Assembly (NCBI GenBank): GCA_016800925.1
Contig: JABCPU010000429.1
Span: 1-55,239 of the forward strand
Origin: Suillus spraguei
Taxonomy: Eukaryota; Basidiomycota; Agaricomycetes; Boletales; Suillaceae
Direction of reading: 5' to 3'
Length of the DNA: 55,239 nucleotides
The notes beneath the pieces were generated by a model. The model did not search any database. It was not told where the DNA came from and saw only the letters and a program-made list of their open reading frames with translations. Each line of letters opens with the position of its first letter. Positions within the stretch are counted from its first letter, which is position 1. A program made the position numbers and the translations under genes. Of this stretch, positions 1 through 9,893 are shown in pieces.

Positions 1-55
1 GGCGTGAATTTTTCGTTCAATGAGGAAATGTTAGACTTGGTGAAATTTTGCTCGT
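1..55. repeat. Left terminal inverted repeat
   Basis: It begins GGCGTGAATTTTTCG and ends TTTTGCTCGT. It pairs with 797-851 with mismatches at two positions only. It may extend a few bases beyond the window edge. Confidence 0.88.
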
Positions 56-134
56 TATACACTCATATCCCCTGTAATTCATTATCATCATGCCGTATAT
101 AACTATTCCTGCCTCCAAAAAACACAAGAGCCTG

Positions 135-760
135 CTAGAGCATAACAGCCTTGACCTTAATTCCAATGGGTCTGATGAGGACGATACTTGAATCAAAGTG
201 TGAGGAGGGCTTCCGTGGATGTCCGCCGTCCGCACACAAACACCTGCGTGTGCCTGTCCTTGATCGTCCATAGCGTCTACCAGGTGTCCGCTCATCTTTT
301 GACGTCTTGTCAATAAATCCCAACTCTGATGGATCATACTGAGCCACGCGTGCGATGAATGCAGCACGGAGAGTCTCGTTGCGCTCCATGGCAATGCGCT
401 TGAGTTTCTTGTAGCTCACATCAGCACGTTCGAGCTCACGAAATATTGTTGTGAAATGGACAGATATGAATTGGTTTGTTGCAAGAAGGTGCATGAGCTC
501 GTCCAAAAAATAGTCAGGATTCTGTCTTACAAGGCGAAGCAGGCAATCGACATCTTCACGATCGAGAGCACGCAGACGACCACACATTGCTGCATTAGGC
601 TGACGGTCTACGACATCGCCAGTTTCGTGCCAGACGAAACCAAGTGCGTCTGGAAAATCTGCAGCAATCTAGCCTGGATATCGCGAAGGCTTAGAAGGTT
701 TCATTCATGGAGTTGGATTGCTGCAAGCTTCACGTCACCACTGATCTTGCGAAATCCCAT
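135..760 (-). pseudogene. Truncated Tc1/IS630-like (DDE_3) transposase remnant
   Basis: An ATG at 760 starts MGFRKISGDVKLAAIQLHE and then meets a stop. A second frame picks up the helix-turn-helix region (FLDELMHLLATNQFISVHFTT, then SYKKLKRIAMERNE) and reaches the first catalytic Asp block, ELGFIDKTSKDERTPGRRYG. That order (HTH, then the F-I/L-D-E/K-TSKD motif, then GRRYGRS) is what I know of DDE_3 transposases in basidiomycetes. The reading frame then degenerates and the second and third catalytic acidic residues are missing. The gene is therefore truncated, frameshifted and inactive. It lies inside the 55-bp inverted repeats and can only have been moved in trans. Confidence 0.8.
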
Positions 761-796
761 GCTGTGAGGATGATAATAAGGGTCGTATGAGCCTAC

Positions 797-851
797 ACGA
801 GCAAAATTTCACTAAGTCTAACATTTCCTAATTGAACGAAAAATTCACGCC
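797..851. repeat. Right terminal inverted repeat
   Basis: It begins ACGAGCAAAA and ends AAAATTCACGCC. It is the reverse complement of 1-55 with two mismatches. Confidence 0.88.
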
Positions 852-1030
852 AGTGCCATCCTTTATGCAAAGAGCTGTAACTAAATACCACGATGAAAAT
901 ATTTATGTCTCCTTCAAGTCTACTTCGGAACAACAAAATAACTTTGATACTATCACAAAAGTGGGAATAAATAAAAGCAAATTTCCCTGCTCCTTGCAAA
1001 GAACTAGACAGCTGTTAACTGAACCGAGCA

Positions 1031-2753
1031 TTATACACTACTGCCAGTCGATATATGCACGCGCTCCTGGAAAGCAATAGAGGTCATACCAGATGCTGCA
1101 TCGGAATCAGCCACGAGCTTAGCATGGTATTCTCGAATACTGAGGATCAGGCGGGGTCCCAGCACAAACATTTGCACAACCAACAAAATGGAAAGCACGC
1201 CATTATAAATCTGGACATCTATGGAATGTTGATTCTATAGAAATGATGCATCGATGAACCGTGGTCGTATGCAGATGTAAATAAAGGATGAACATACCGT
1301 TGAAGATAAATCAGCAATGAGGTGCAAGACAGAAACAGCAGCAAAGCTACGTCCAACCCTTCAGTGGAAAAAGGGACAATAATCACAATGCGAGCTCACC
1401 TCGCAAAGTAAAGCACGTGAGTTTGCACCAACACTGTGAAACAGTCCCCAATAATCCCCCCTGCTGAATGTTGCCGCAGTTCACGGAAGTGTTTTACCGC
1501 AATCCAGATTGCGAGACACAGGGCAAGGACCTCCCACACAGTCCCAATTATCCAAGTAAGGGAAACCAGAAGTAGTATATCTCCCACAGAGTTATACGAG
1601 CACTGATAGGTGCCGGAGAGAATGAGTTCCTCTGGTATTCATCAATGAGATGCATATTTTTATCATAAAAATAAACAGTTAAGCGCACCCCCTGAAATAT
1701 ACATCATTGCCATTATGTTACCACTCCGCTGAAAATGTTGACAGCCAGAGAGGTGACAACGAGAAATATCAGGATCTTTCTGGATCGCTGATACATAGCA
1801 TGCAACCGAGTGATGATGATGACTGGAACTCAAGTCAATATCACTAGGATCTCGCAAGTGCCAAGCTCACCCCACAGCATAACCATTACCACAAAACTGG
1901 TCCAATCATATGTGGCGAATATGATAAAACCTGACAAATCCAGTCAGGGACCAGTCCCGCGTTACACATTCCGAATAGGCTCACATCTGTGACAGGATAA
2001 GTAGTTTTGCAGTCATTAGTGAAACAAGAAGTTGGTGAAGAACCACACCCACCCCTACATGGAACCGCAGTTAATTGGAGTGGAACAGTAGGCATCTGTG
2101 CAGAAGACTCACTGCATCTGTTAGCGGGATGGTCGGAACACTGCCTGTATGCCGTTGGTCAGAAGAAGCGCAGACAGCGAATGTACTAAGGAGACATGCC
2201 CAGCATGTTCAGGCTGAGATAGACGATTAGCACAACATCGATTGTTTAGCCTTGCGAACGTACGCAGCAAAAAAGATTCCAAGGTAGCGCACCTATGACA
2301 CATTGTAGTCAGCACAACGTGGCAACCGTGACAAACAAGCTACATACACCGAGATATAGAACTGTCATTAGCGACCAGCGTTGTCTCTGGAATTAAGCGT
2401 ATCCTCATGTGTGTTCCTCTGACATGAGGCTCTACTCACCCACACCAATTCTACCTGTAAGACCATTCTTAGCAAGAGGGCTGCCCCGGTCATAGCATCG
2501 ACATACCTCTTGTCCAAATGTAAGTACTGAAAATACTTGTAAGATATGGCGGCCAGCAGTCCTTTAATATTATCGTGCTCACCCCAATCATATGTCACTA
2601 CAATGAAGCTGGCAACTACGAAACCGCAGCCAAGGTTAGATTGAGACATCAGCTTCAACATGCGATTTTTCTCTACGAACTTATAAAATAGCTGGAGAAC
2701 ATATATGCATTGATGCTTGGCCACCAAGTGGGATCATTTGAGATGAAGGTCAT
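1031..2753 (-). CDS. DUF6533-type multi-pass membrane protein
   Basis: The start is an ATG at 2753 (MTFISNDPTWWPSINAY); the stop is at 1031-1033. Splicing GT-AG introns gives, in order, VASFIVVTYDW, ELVW followed by RQRWSLMTVLYL, then VRYLGIFFAA, TRLHAMYQRSRKILIFLVV, EELILSGTYQC, GDILLLVSLTWIIGTVWEVL, YFARVGRSFAAVSVLHL and the C-terminal VQMFVLGPRLILSVREYHAK-like block ending STGSSV. The YDW...E-V-E-L-x-W core followed by several hydrophobic segments is the signature of the fungal DUF6533 membrane family, whose function is unknown. About ten short exons are needed, and several borders are approximate. Near 1711-1718 the frame breaks (GTAACATAATGG). Either a one-base deletion has damaged the gene, or an intron from GTAACA to an AG near 1632 removes the region, at the cost of about ten residues. 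Confidence 0.72.
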
Positions 2754-3411
2754 ATTAGTAGAGAAATGGAGTTGTAGGTAAGTGGCGAATTTGGTGTACG
2801 TATTGCGACGGAATATATACCACCACCAAGCGCTAGGATAACCAAAATGAGATCAAGGTATGATGTCCATTCCTACCTCAATTGACCAAAGGTATAATCA
2901 ATCCAGGGGTTGAGCACAAGTGTTGGTACTGACACATTAAGTTTGAATACCGTAAAAGATGGAAAGACAAATTCTGTCTGCATGCCAAAGTCAAACCAAA
3001 ATATACCAACAAAATAGGGGAGATCCATACGAAGCAAACAGATAACTCATGCTCTACCGTATGTAAGCACATATCTCAATGTCTACTATCATGCTATGCT
3101 ACCCGTCCTCGTGCCATCTGTCGCTCCATGAGCACCTTTTAGCTCTCTGGCTCGGCTACCGAGCTTTCGTATCACAAGGTTGCCAAAGATGATGAATGCA
3201 GAATCCTCGATCTGAATCGTGGAGTTGGTGCGGTGCTGACAGGAGCTGACAACATCAGCAAGCGAAGTCCTAGTTGAGAATCTGAATCTCTGATTGGTAT
3301 ATAGTAAAAATGCAGTGTCATCCACATATACAAACAGTGCTGAGAAAGCAGGACTCGGGCGCATTGTTACGATAATCACACGAAAATTGACTTCTTGTTC
3401 TTCAAACGGTA
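2754..3411. other. Spacer between the DUF6533 gene and the pogo element, with one gene-like fragment
   Basis: The part nearest 2753 is the presumed promoter of the DUF6533 gene. The rest contains a minus-strand fragment listed separately. I see no other gene, RNA or repeat of note. Confidence 0.5.
3089..3379 (-). pseudogene. Unrecognised gene fragment cut by the pogo transposon
   Basis: A 96-codon open stretch reads ...TIQIEDSAFIIFGNLVIRKL...; similar words recur in the reverse direction around 7250-7300, where LVIR is followed by a stop. The transposon at 3412-6461 lies directly upstream of this fragment. The sequence on its far side (6464-6650) contains a hydrophobic stretch, VLGYGSCLGLMIKFYEISL, in the same orientation. 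I infer that one gene, perhaps another membrane protein, was split by the insertion. I do not recognise the family. Confidence 0.3.
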
Positions 3412-3451
3412 CTATGCCTCACGGTGGAATCGTCACCCCCGAAAGTCGTCA
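3412..3451. repeat. Left TIR of pogo-like element
   Basis: It starts CTATGCCTCACGGTGGAATC and is followed by GTCACCCCCGAAAGTCGTCA. It matches the reverse complement of 6422-6461 at all 40 positions. The TA at 3410-3411 is the target duplication. Confidence 0.95.
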
Positions 3452-3535
3452 GTCACACTTTTGTCACAGCAGTTCACTGCTGCCGCTTTCAAATTCCGCT
3501 CGGCAACGCCTAAAAAAATTGTTACAGGTCAAAAA

Positions 3536-6171
3536 TTATGATTGGTTGGTGTGACGTGGAGTATTGTAGGGGATGTGGTTGTAATTATAATGGCTGTATG
3601 GTGCAGGAAATGCTTCATGAGAATGAGAACTATGTGGTCCATGATGAGGCAAATGAACTTGATGCTGGTGTGAAGTAAAATGTCCGGAAAATTGCTGAGA
3701 TGCTGGTATGTTGCTGCGAGTTGGATGTACAGGAGGATTGTAAGGTATTTCATGGCGTGGATCAGGACTATTTATGTTAGAATCATTAGGATGTTCGCGA
3801 GAAGAATAATGAGAGCTATTGGCAGGTAGTGCTGGAATGGGTGGAATTTCAATGGGTGCAGCGCTGATGGTAGTTGAATTGTCAGTTGCTGATGTGGCGT
3901 TTCTCGCGCGCGTTCTGCCATTGCCAAACAGAGCTGAAAATCGTGGGTTGTTGGCCAGATGAGCATTAGGTGGGTCGGCAATGTACTCCTTGATTCTCGA
4001 AGTGAGAGTTGCAACGGTCCCCTCGCGAGAAAGCCCCAGAGCGCCAGCAATGGCGATAAAATCATCCTTGAGTCGATAAGAAGATAAGGCATCAAAGGTT
4101 TTCGTTGTGATGTCGTGCTCGATTCGAGTAAGTCGAGCGCTGTCATCAGCCTTTTTCTTGGCTTGCTTCTCGGCTTCGGCTTTCTCCTTCTCGCGTTGTT
4201 CTGCTTCATGTTTATTAAAATCTTCCTCGAGTTCGGGCAGTGTGACGAAGCGCGATCGTAATTTGACGGATTTCCTCGTCCGTTTCTTCTTCTGATTGGC
4301 CAGCTGTGTGTTTGACTCGGATAATGCTCGCTGCCCAAGCGTACAATGTGCGTTCGCAGATTGGAGCTGCGCGGTAAGCATTCGGATGATTTCAAGGAGT
4401 TTTTTATTGTCGTGATACATCCGCTGAAGTTGGTTCCACAGTGCATCCTTGGATAAAGACATGGCATGGCTGTAAGGGGCAGGAAAGGGACTGGGAGAGG
4501 TTCTGATAATGGTGAGGAAGACCGGGTGACATGAGTAGCAGATTCGTTGCTGTGCGTTGTTGAGGAGGATGCCAGTGGCTGGGGAGAAGATTGTATTGAG
4601 ACGGGTGCAGCTGCTAGCTCCGGATCATCAGTTGTGGTCACGTCAGCGGTATTTTCTTCATCGGTCTCCTGTTCGTCTATGTCTATGCTCTCACCATCAG
4701 ATTCCAGCTCAATGTCACTGCCGTTTCCATCTTCCGAGTCCTCCGAGTCATTGCCGGGGATATAATCTTCATCAACATCCATTTCCGTGTCACTTGTGAA
4801 GGAAAACGGTGAGGATGGAACTTCGGTAGGATAAGATGGTGGCATGTGGGCTTTGGATGATGATGCCATGCTTGGTGCAAAATCTCGCTCCGTGAAAACT
4901 GAAGGGTCAAGGGGGTACAATCCAGTCTTTTTGAACGCGTTTTTGATGAGCTCGGGAGTGATGGCATTCTGGGTGGACATATATTCATGAATGAAATTGT
5001 AACGATCGATTTCGATGCCCTCAGCGAGACGTTTATCACAGTGCTTGGACCAGGCACGTTGCACAGATGAAAATACGTTCACATCAAGTGGCTGCATTTT
5101 ATGGGTCACCTTCGAAGGGAATGCATGACAGATGACACCATGCTTATATGCGGCCCTCTTCATCTTGTCCGTTTCATGTGAGTCATGCCCATCATAGGTA
5201 AGAACAATGGGTTTTTCTGGATCGACATGGTGTTTCTCTGCGAAAGGAACAAAGAGTTCTGAGAACCACTTTTCGGCAATCTCACGATCTGTCCATCCTG
5301 ATGGTGATGTCGAGAAGCTGTTTCATTAAGTTCACTAGATAAGACCACAGTAATCAGATGATCATGTTCACTCACCCTCCAACTTGATCTTTGAGATCTC
5401 GTAGGTCCGGAGGTGGCCCATCAGTAAGAACAAACCAGGGTGGCATTCTAACTCCTGCAGCAGAAATGCACTCGATAATTGTTACAAGCTCTAGGTTATC
5501 ACTGTGCGTCCGGTACCGATTCACATCCTCTCTAGCAAAGATGAACTTGCTTCCATCATTCTTCCTTCCACCCCCCATCTGATTACCCTTTTCATCCATA
5601 TTCCAATGATGCTCTGGCGGAATGCCCTTATATTTGACCTCGAGCTGCTTCCGCATGTCAAAGAACTCCCCAATCGTAGCCTTGTTGAAGTTCTGGCTGC
5701 GCTTGGGATCTAGCCCACGTGGTTTTGACATACAAAGAGCAGGGTGCCGGCGTAGAAAGCCATAGTGCCAGTTGTGTCCTGGATAATGACCAGTGAGATC
5801 AAAAACCTGAGCACGTAACTGCTTTGGGTGAAGAGGCTTGGCCATTGATGAATTAAGGTTGCACCAGTCGAGAATGGTCTGCTCTTGTGCAGGCGTGAGG
5901 ATCTGCTGACCTACATGTGCCTCGCGACGTGGTTTATGTTCCCCTGAGTACCGTTCACCCAAAGTTGTGCGAGGTATCTAGTTTGATAAAATCATGAGAG
6001 TTATTAAAACAGTGACTCGGAGAGGGCAAAATACTAGCTTACATTATTGGCCAATGCGGCTTCTTTGATGGTCTTGTAGACCTTGGTTGTAATCCCCTGG
6101 ATGGCAGTCTGGATCCGCTGCTCATAAGTGGGATCACGCGACTCTCGTGATTTGCCTTTTGGGCGAACCAT
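3536..6171 (-). CDS. Pogo-like DDE_1 transposase with C-terminal SAP-like segment
   Basis: The start is an ATG at 6171 (MVRPKGKSRESRD). Exon 1 (6043-6171) carries the psq-type helix-turn-helix, continued after an intron (5978-6042) by IPRTTLGERYSG. Exon 2 (5376-5977) holds the CENP-B-like DNA-binding part and the first catalytic Asp in HHWNMDEKG. A second intron is at 5318-5375. Exon 3 starts FSTSPSGW (with the split Gly codon before it) and contains LTYDGHDSH and THKMQPLDV, with 35 residues between the second and third Asp: DD35D. The acidic tail then needs a frame change near 4470. A 308-codon frame starting at 4462 continues with a coiled coil, a Lys/Glu-rich stretch and LKDDFIAIAGALGLSREGT, which resembles a SAP DNA-binding motif. 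A 60-bp intron with a weak GTCACC donor, or a separate second ORF, would explain the change. If neither applies, the frame ends at 3772. Confidence 0.85.
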
Positions 6172-6421
6172 GCCTGAATGTGTCAGCTCACTGAAAAGTC
6201 GTCACAGCCAGTCAACAGCCAGTGGTAGTATTTTTTAGAACTCCGCCACGGCAGCGCTCGGCTGGCTGTCACCAGCGTGACTTTGACGGCTTTCAATGAA
6301 CTTCACCGTTTCTTAATAAAAATTGATCGTTCAACCTCGCAATGAAAGGTGCATGATAGAAACATCGACTCAAGTTCTGAATTGTGTGTAGAGGTAAGAA
6401 TTGAGTGAGATATTTAGGTCG

Positions 6422-6461
6422 TGACGACTTTCGGGGGTGACGATTCCACCGTGAGGCATAG
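6422..6461. repeat. Right TIR of pogo-like element
   Basis: It is a perfect reverse complement of the left TIR and ends ...GTGAGGCATAG, followed by TA at 6462-6463. Confidence 0.95.
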
Positions 6462-6463
6462 TA

Positions 6464-6960
6464 TAGGCTGATTTCGTAGAACTTGATCATCAAGCCTAAG
6501 CAACTTCCATATCCTAGGACCCTTGATCGTATAAGAAAGATTGATGGCAGAACGTTCTGTTCCCATCCGATCAAAAAAAAAGTTGAGAATAATCCATAGA
6601 ATAAACAAAGAAATGAGAAAGACGGTGTGAGTCGAGCACAGCAAGCAGTCAAATTCTGCTATGGAAGCCTGATGATTATGTTCTCGATCAGCGCCGGTCC
6701 GTTGAGTTTCAACTGTTGGCGACGCTACTAGAAAAGTAACATCCGACTGCTCTCATGGCATTGACACAAATAGCTTATAACACGTTGCGAATTGATGCAC
6801 GGTCACCAACAAGAGGGTGATACTTAGGCTGATTCCGTAAACCTTGTTCACCAAGCCCAAGCAGCGCCTATACCCTAGGACCCTTGATTGTATAAGAGTG
6901 ACCGAAGGCGGTAACATTCTGTGGGTACTTGATTAAAAAAAAATAAGTTTAAAGAGTAAC
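6464..6960. repeat. Diverged direct duplication flanking the pogo element
   Basis: 6464-6600 (TAGGCTGATTTCGTAGAACT...) returns at about 6831-6960 (TAGGCTGATTCCGTAAACCT...). The copies share the CCTAGGACCCTTGAT block and an A-rich run, about 367 bp apart. They look like two degenerate copies of one exon of a hydrophobic protein on the minus strand (VLGY...CLGL...YEISL and VLGY...CLGL...YGISL). Confidence 0.6.
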
Positions 6961-9893
6961 TCACCTGTGCCATACAGCTACCGATGCAATACAGCTACCG
7001 ATGCACACCCCTCGGTGTTATTCGAATGAAAACAGGTGCAAAACTTCGAAAAGCTTGCTGTCTCTGTCTCGATTATTCTCGATGGGCATCAGCAGTTTCT
7101 TCGAGCATAACAGGGCCCCCGAAGTTATTTAACAAGAGAGTCTTATGTCAACGTTGGACTTGTAGAAGAAGGGAGGAACAGATAGATCACTCATCTGTAT
7201 AACTCTTCCGCGTTCTGAGCATATACACGCGCTATCGCCCTCTCCACCTTGGCCATCGGCCTATCGTATCACAAGGACGCCAATAGATGGTAAGCGCGGG
7301 ATTTGATTCAAGACACCTCTTCGAGCGCAGGTTGATGTGAATTCAAGTTCTTCTATCAACACAGCCTGATTCGTAATTTGAATACAACACTATAAACAGA
7401 AATGAGAAAGACGATGGCCCGGTGTTTCAGATTACATAAAGAAATCTGATGGAACAGAATTCCTTATTTCACGTTTGTGAAGGTGTATGGTGTAAGAAGC
7501 TCAAATACAGTACAGGAATATGTTTTTACCAATTTCAGGTTTTTCAGGAGATGTTTCAAATTTTGCAAGAAAATTGAACCTATATGTGATATATCATAAT
7601 TTGTCCCGAACGTAGCGGTGACCCTTCCTATCATCCAGGATCTCTACACGTTATACCCGATGCGGCTGAATATTTTCTGCCTTGCTAAGCAGAGACGCAT
7701 CTACGGAAAGGTGTACCCATTCTTGTCTTGACCTCCGGAGATCATCTGCAAAATACATCTTTTTTTCAACGTTGAAAAATGCAGATGACTAGTTTCTCGA
7801 CGACGCGAACCGCTTGATGGAGCTCGGTTGCAGGGATACTATCAGAGGAATTATACAGGTCTGGATGGGAGGAAGAAGCTCGCGTTCCAGGCTGTTTAGG
7901 ACGGTAAGGCATTCAAGGTCTAGGATTGGGATTGAGACTTGCAGAGATGGACAATCTTTTATTCGGCTACTATCCGTCAAGATGTACAGAAACCAGCAGG
8001 CACAGCTGTGCAGACTCCGTTGATTTTCACTGGCGCCTGCTAGGTGATTCATCGATGAACGATGAAAAGGCTGAAGGTATTGAGTCTGAAGAAGACAAGA
8101 GTGACAACGAAGATAACAAGGTGGATGAGTCTGCTGAAGAGGAGAAAGTGCAAGATAAAAACATAATCGCTGCGCCGTTTTCGCTTCTTCCAGGTACCCT
8201 AATCTTCCATCTTCATGGTTCCCCACACCAATCAATCTCGCTTCTCCGCACGGGTTCTCTGTTCTTCCTCAAAGCCCAAGAAACCTGCTCCCGCATCTTC
8301 TATTCCCCTTTGCACGTCCGTGGCATCCTGTGATCTCGACCTATCCCTTGTTCGCGCAGTCATATAGTACGACCTACACCTGAGGCCACGCGACTGAGTA
8401 CATACACGGGGTCGGACGGACAGCATGTGCAAGGGTCGTGAAGCGTGGAGTATCGTCGTGTCCAACTAATCTGAATGGGCGAAATGGGTGGAAGGAAAGA
8501 TAAGGGGCGATATGACGGGAGAAAAGTCCGACGGTGACGAAGTCAGCATCACTCTTGAAGGTGCAAGGATCAAGAGCGTGTTGGCGAAGGTTTTTGGTGA
8601 AAGAGGTTCCAAATACGAGGCGCGCGCAACAACTTTATTTTGAGGGGTGGGTTTTGCGGCGCAGACGTAACTTTAATTTGGAGAGATGTCGAACTTGCAT
8701 TGACGCCTTTTTGCAGAACACTGAACTTGCTTAGAGAGCATCTGTTTCTTACATGAGGGCATATACAACCTATCCTTCGAATGTAAGGCTGTCGGAGAGT
8801 TCGATAGGGAATTGTGATGATACAAGAGTGAGTAGATGGGAGTGTTTCTATATCGATTACGATATTGAGACAAAGATCCGTTTTGTCGTAGGCAGCTGAG
8901 CGCTGAACAAGACTTGTTGAGACAGGTGACGGAACAGGACGTCTTAAGAGCTTTCTCTAAGGTGCTTTTGAGCGGGGATCTTCCAGGGTAGAATTCGCTG
9001 TAGATACCAAAGTGTACGTGCACTAGATATACGGAAATGATAAGGTTTCGTCGTGGGTACGCCACAGAAAATGAGGGCGTGAAGATCGAGTGAGCATTTT
9101 TGACGGTGGCGAGGAAAATAGTGAGTCAGTAACGAGGGAAAGGAACTGAAAGTAGACAGAGATAACGAGTTTTATAGTAATAGGGACGGAAAGCATGTGG
9201 GTTGAAGACGGCAGTGAAGTAAGGAAAGAAAAGAAAGAGGAATGTATCCGCGTGACTCGAGTGCGAAAGGTAGTGACGCTTTTCGCATCCGTAAGTCACG
9301 TGGATGGTCTCGAACGCTCTAGCGTTTAAGTTTTATTTTTGAAGCAGTGTCAGGGCGTAGAGGATACGAAATCCTTACACGAATGAGAAGCATATCTTTC
9401 ATGTCTGATATCTTTACACCAGTCATATTGCAAAAACATTCACCTTGCGTGAAGCACCGAATATTGTTACGGACGGGAAGAATAAAGCGACTAGAGCATC
9501 CAAACGTCATGTCCCGCTACACCAACAAAGCAACACGATGTCAGTGACGCAAAATCAACGTGCACAGGGTCGGCTGTCGAAAAAGGGCGGCAAGATAATT
9601 AGCAATGGAAATGACGAGCTTCAGATTGCATCAGGCGTTGGATTGGATTCACCATGGCTACCGATTGCAGTCAGACGGTAGGGCTTTCAGTTAGTTTTTC
9701 TGCTTCTATGCAGTACCGGCGAGGCGGTGGCCTATGCTTAAAATATGTGAAGGCCGTTTTGCCTTTGCAAATATGTAAGAGCACTGTAAATTGATACAGA
9801 AGGTAACAAAAGTGAATACTTCTCTACACAGTCATCAAACTAAGTATAATCATACTATTGTGGAACAAGTGAACAGGCATTTAAAACGTATCA
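6961..9893. other. About 2.9 kb with no recognisable gene
   Basis: I find no domain, transposon ends or RNA gene here. A plus-strand stretch around 8040-8190 encodes a short acidic run (NDEKAEGIESEEDKSDNED) that could be an exon of an unknown gene, but there is no supporting homology and splice sites are ambiguous. Around 7250-7440 there are words related to 3180-3310 and 6590-6640, i.e. more debris of the duplicated fragment next to the pogo element. Confidence 0.4.

Larger units (their letters stand above)
1..851 (-). mobile_element. Decayed Tc1/mariner-like (DDE_3) transposon with 55-bp terminal inverted repeats
   Basis: The first 55 bases return as a reverse complement at 797-851 with two mismatches, so the two ends form a terminal inverted repeat. 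Between them, on the minus strand, lies a broken piece of a basidiomycete IS630/Tc1-type transposase. At about 850 bp the element is too short for a full transposase, so it is an internally deleted, non-autonomous copy. The base after the right repeat continues 'agtgcc'; the true left end, and with it the target duplication, probably lies just outside the window. Confidence 0.85.
3412..6461 (-). mobile_element. Complete pogo-like DNA transposon (DD35D)
   Basis: Perfect 40-bp inverted repeats at 3412-3451 and 6422-6461 are flanked by TA on each side (3410-3411 and 6462-6463), the target duplication of the Tc1/mariner-pogo superfamily. The 3050-bp element carries a minus-strand transposase with a helix-turn-helix region and all three catalytic aspartates. 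Sub-terminal regions also contain short related GTCAC-rich words, which may be transposase binding sites. Identical ends and an open reading frame suggest fairly recent insertion. Confidence 0.92.

Noticed and set aside
4107..4799. Ser-rich plus-strand frames inside the pogo element
   Set aside because: Antisense of the acidic and Lys-rich tail of the transposase.
7926..8333. 135-codon plus-strand frame with an acidic run
   Set aside because: Only the middle third is compositionally biased, and there is no homologous domain or consistent exon structure; kept as a remark in the spacer entry.
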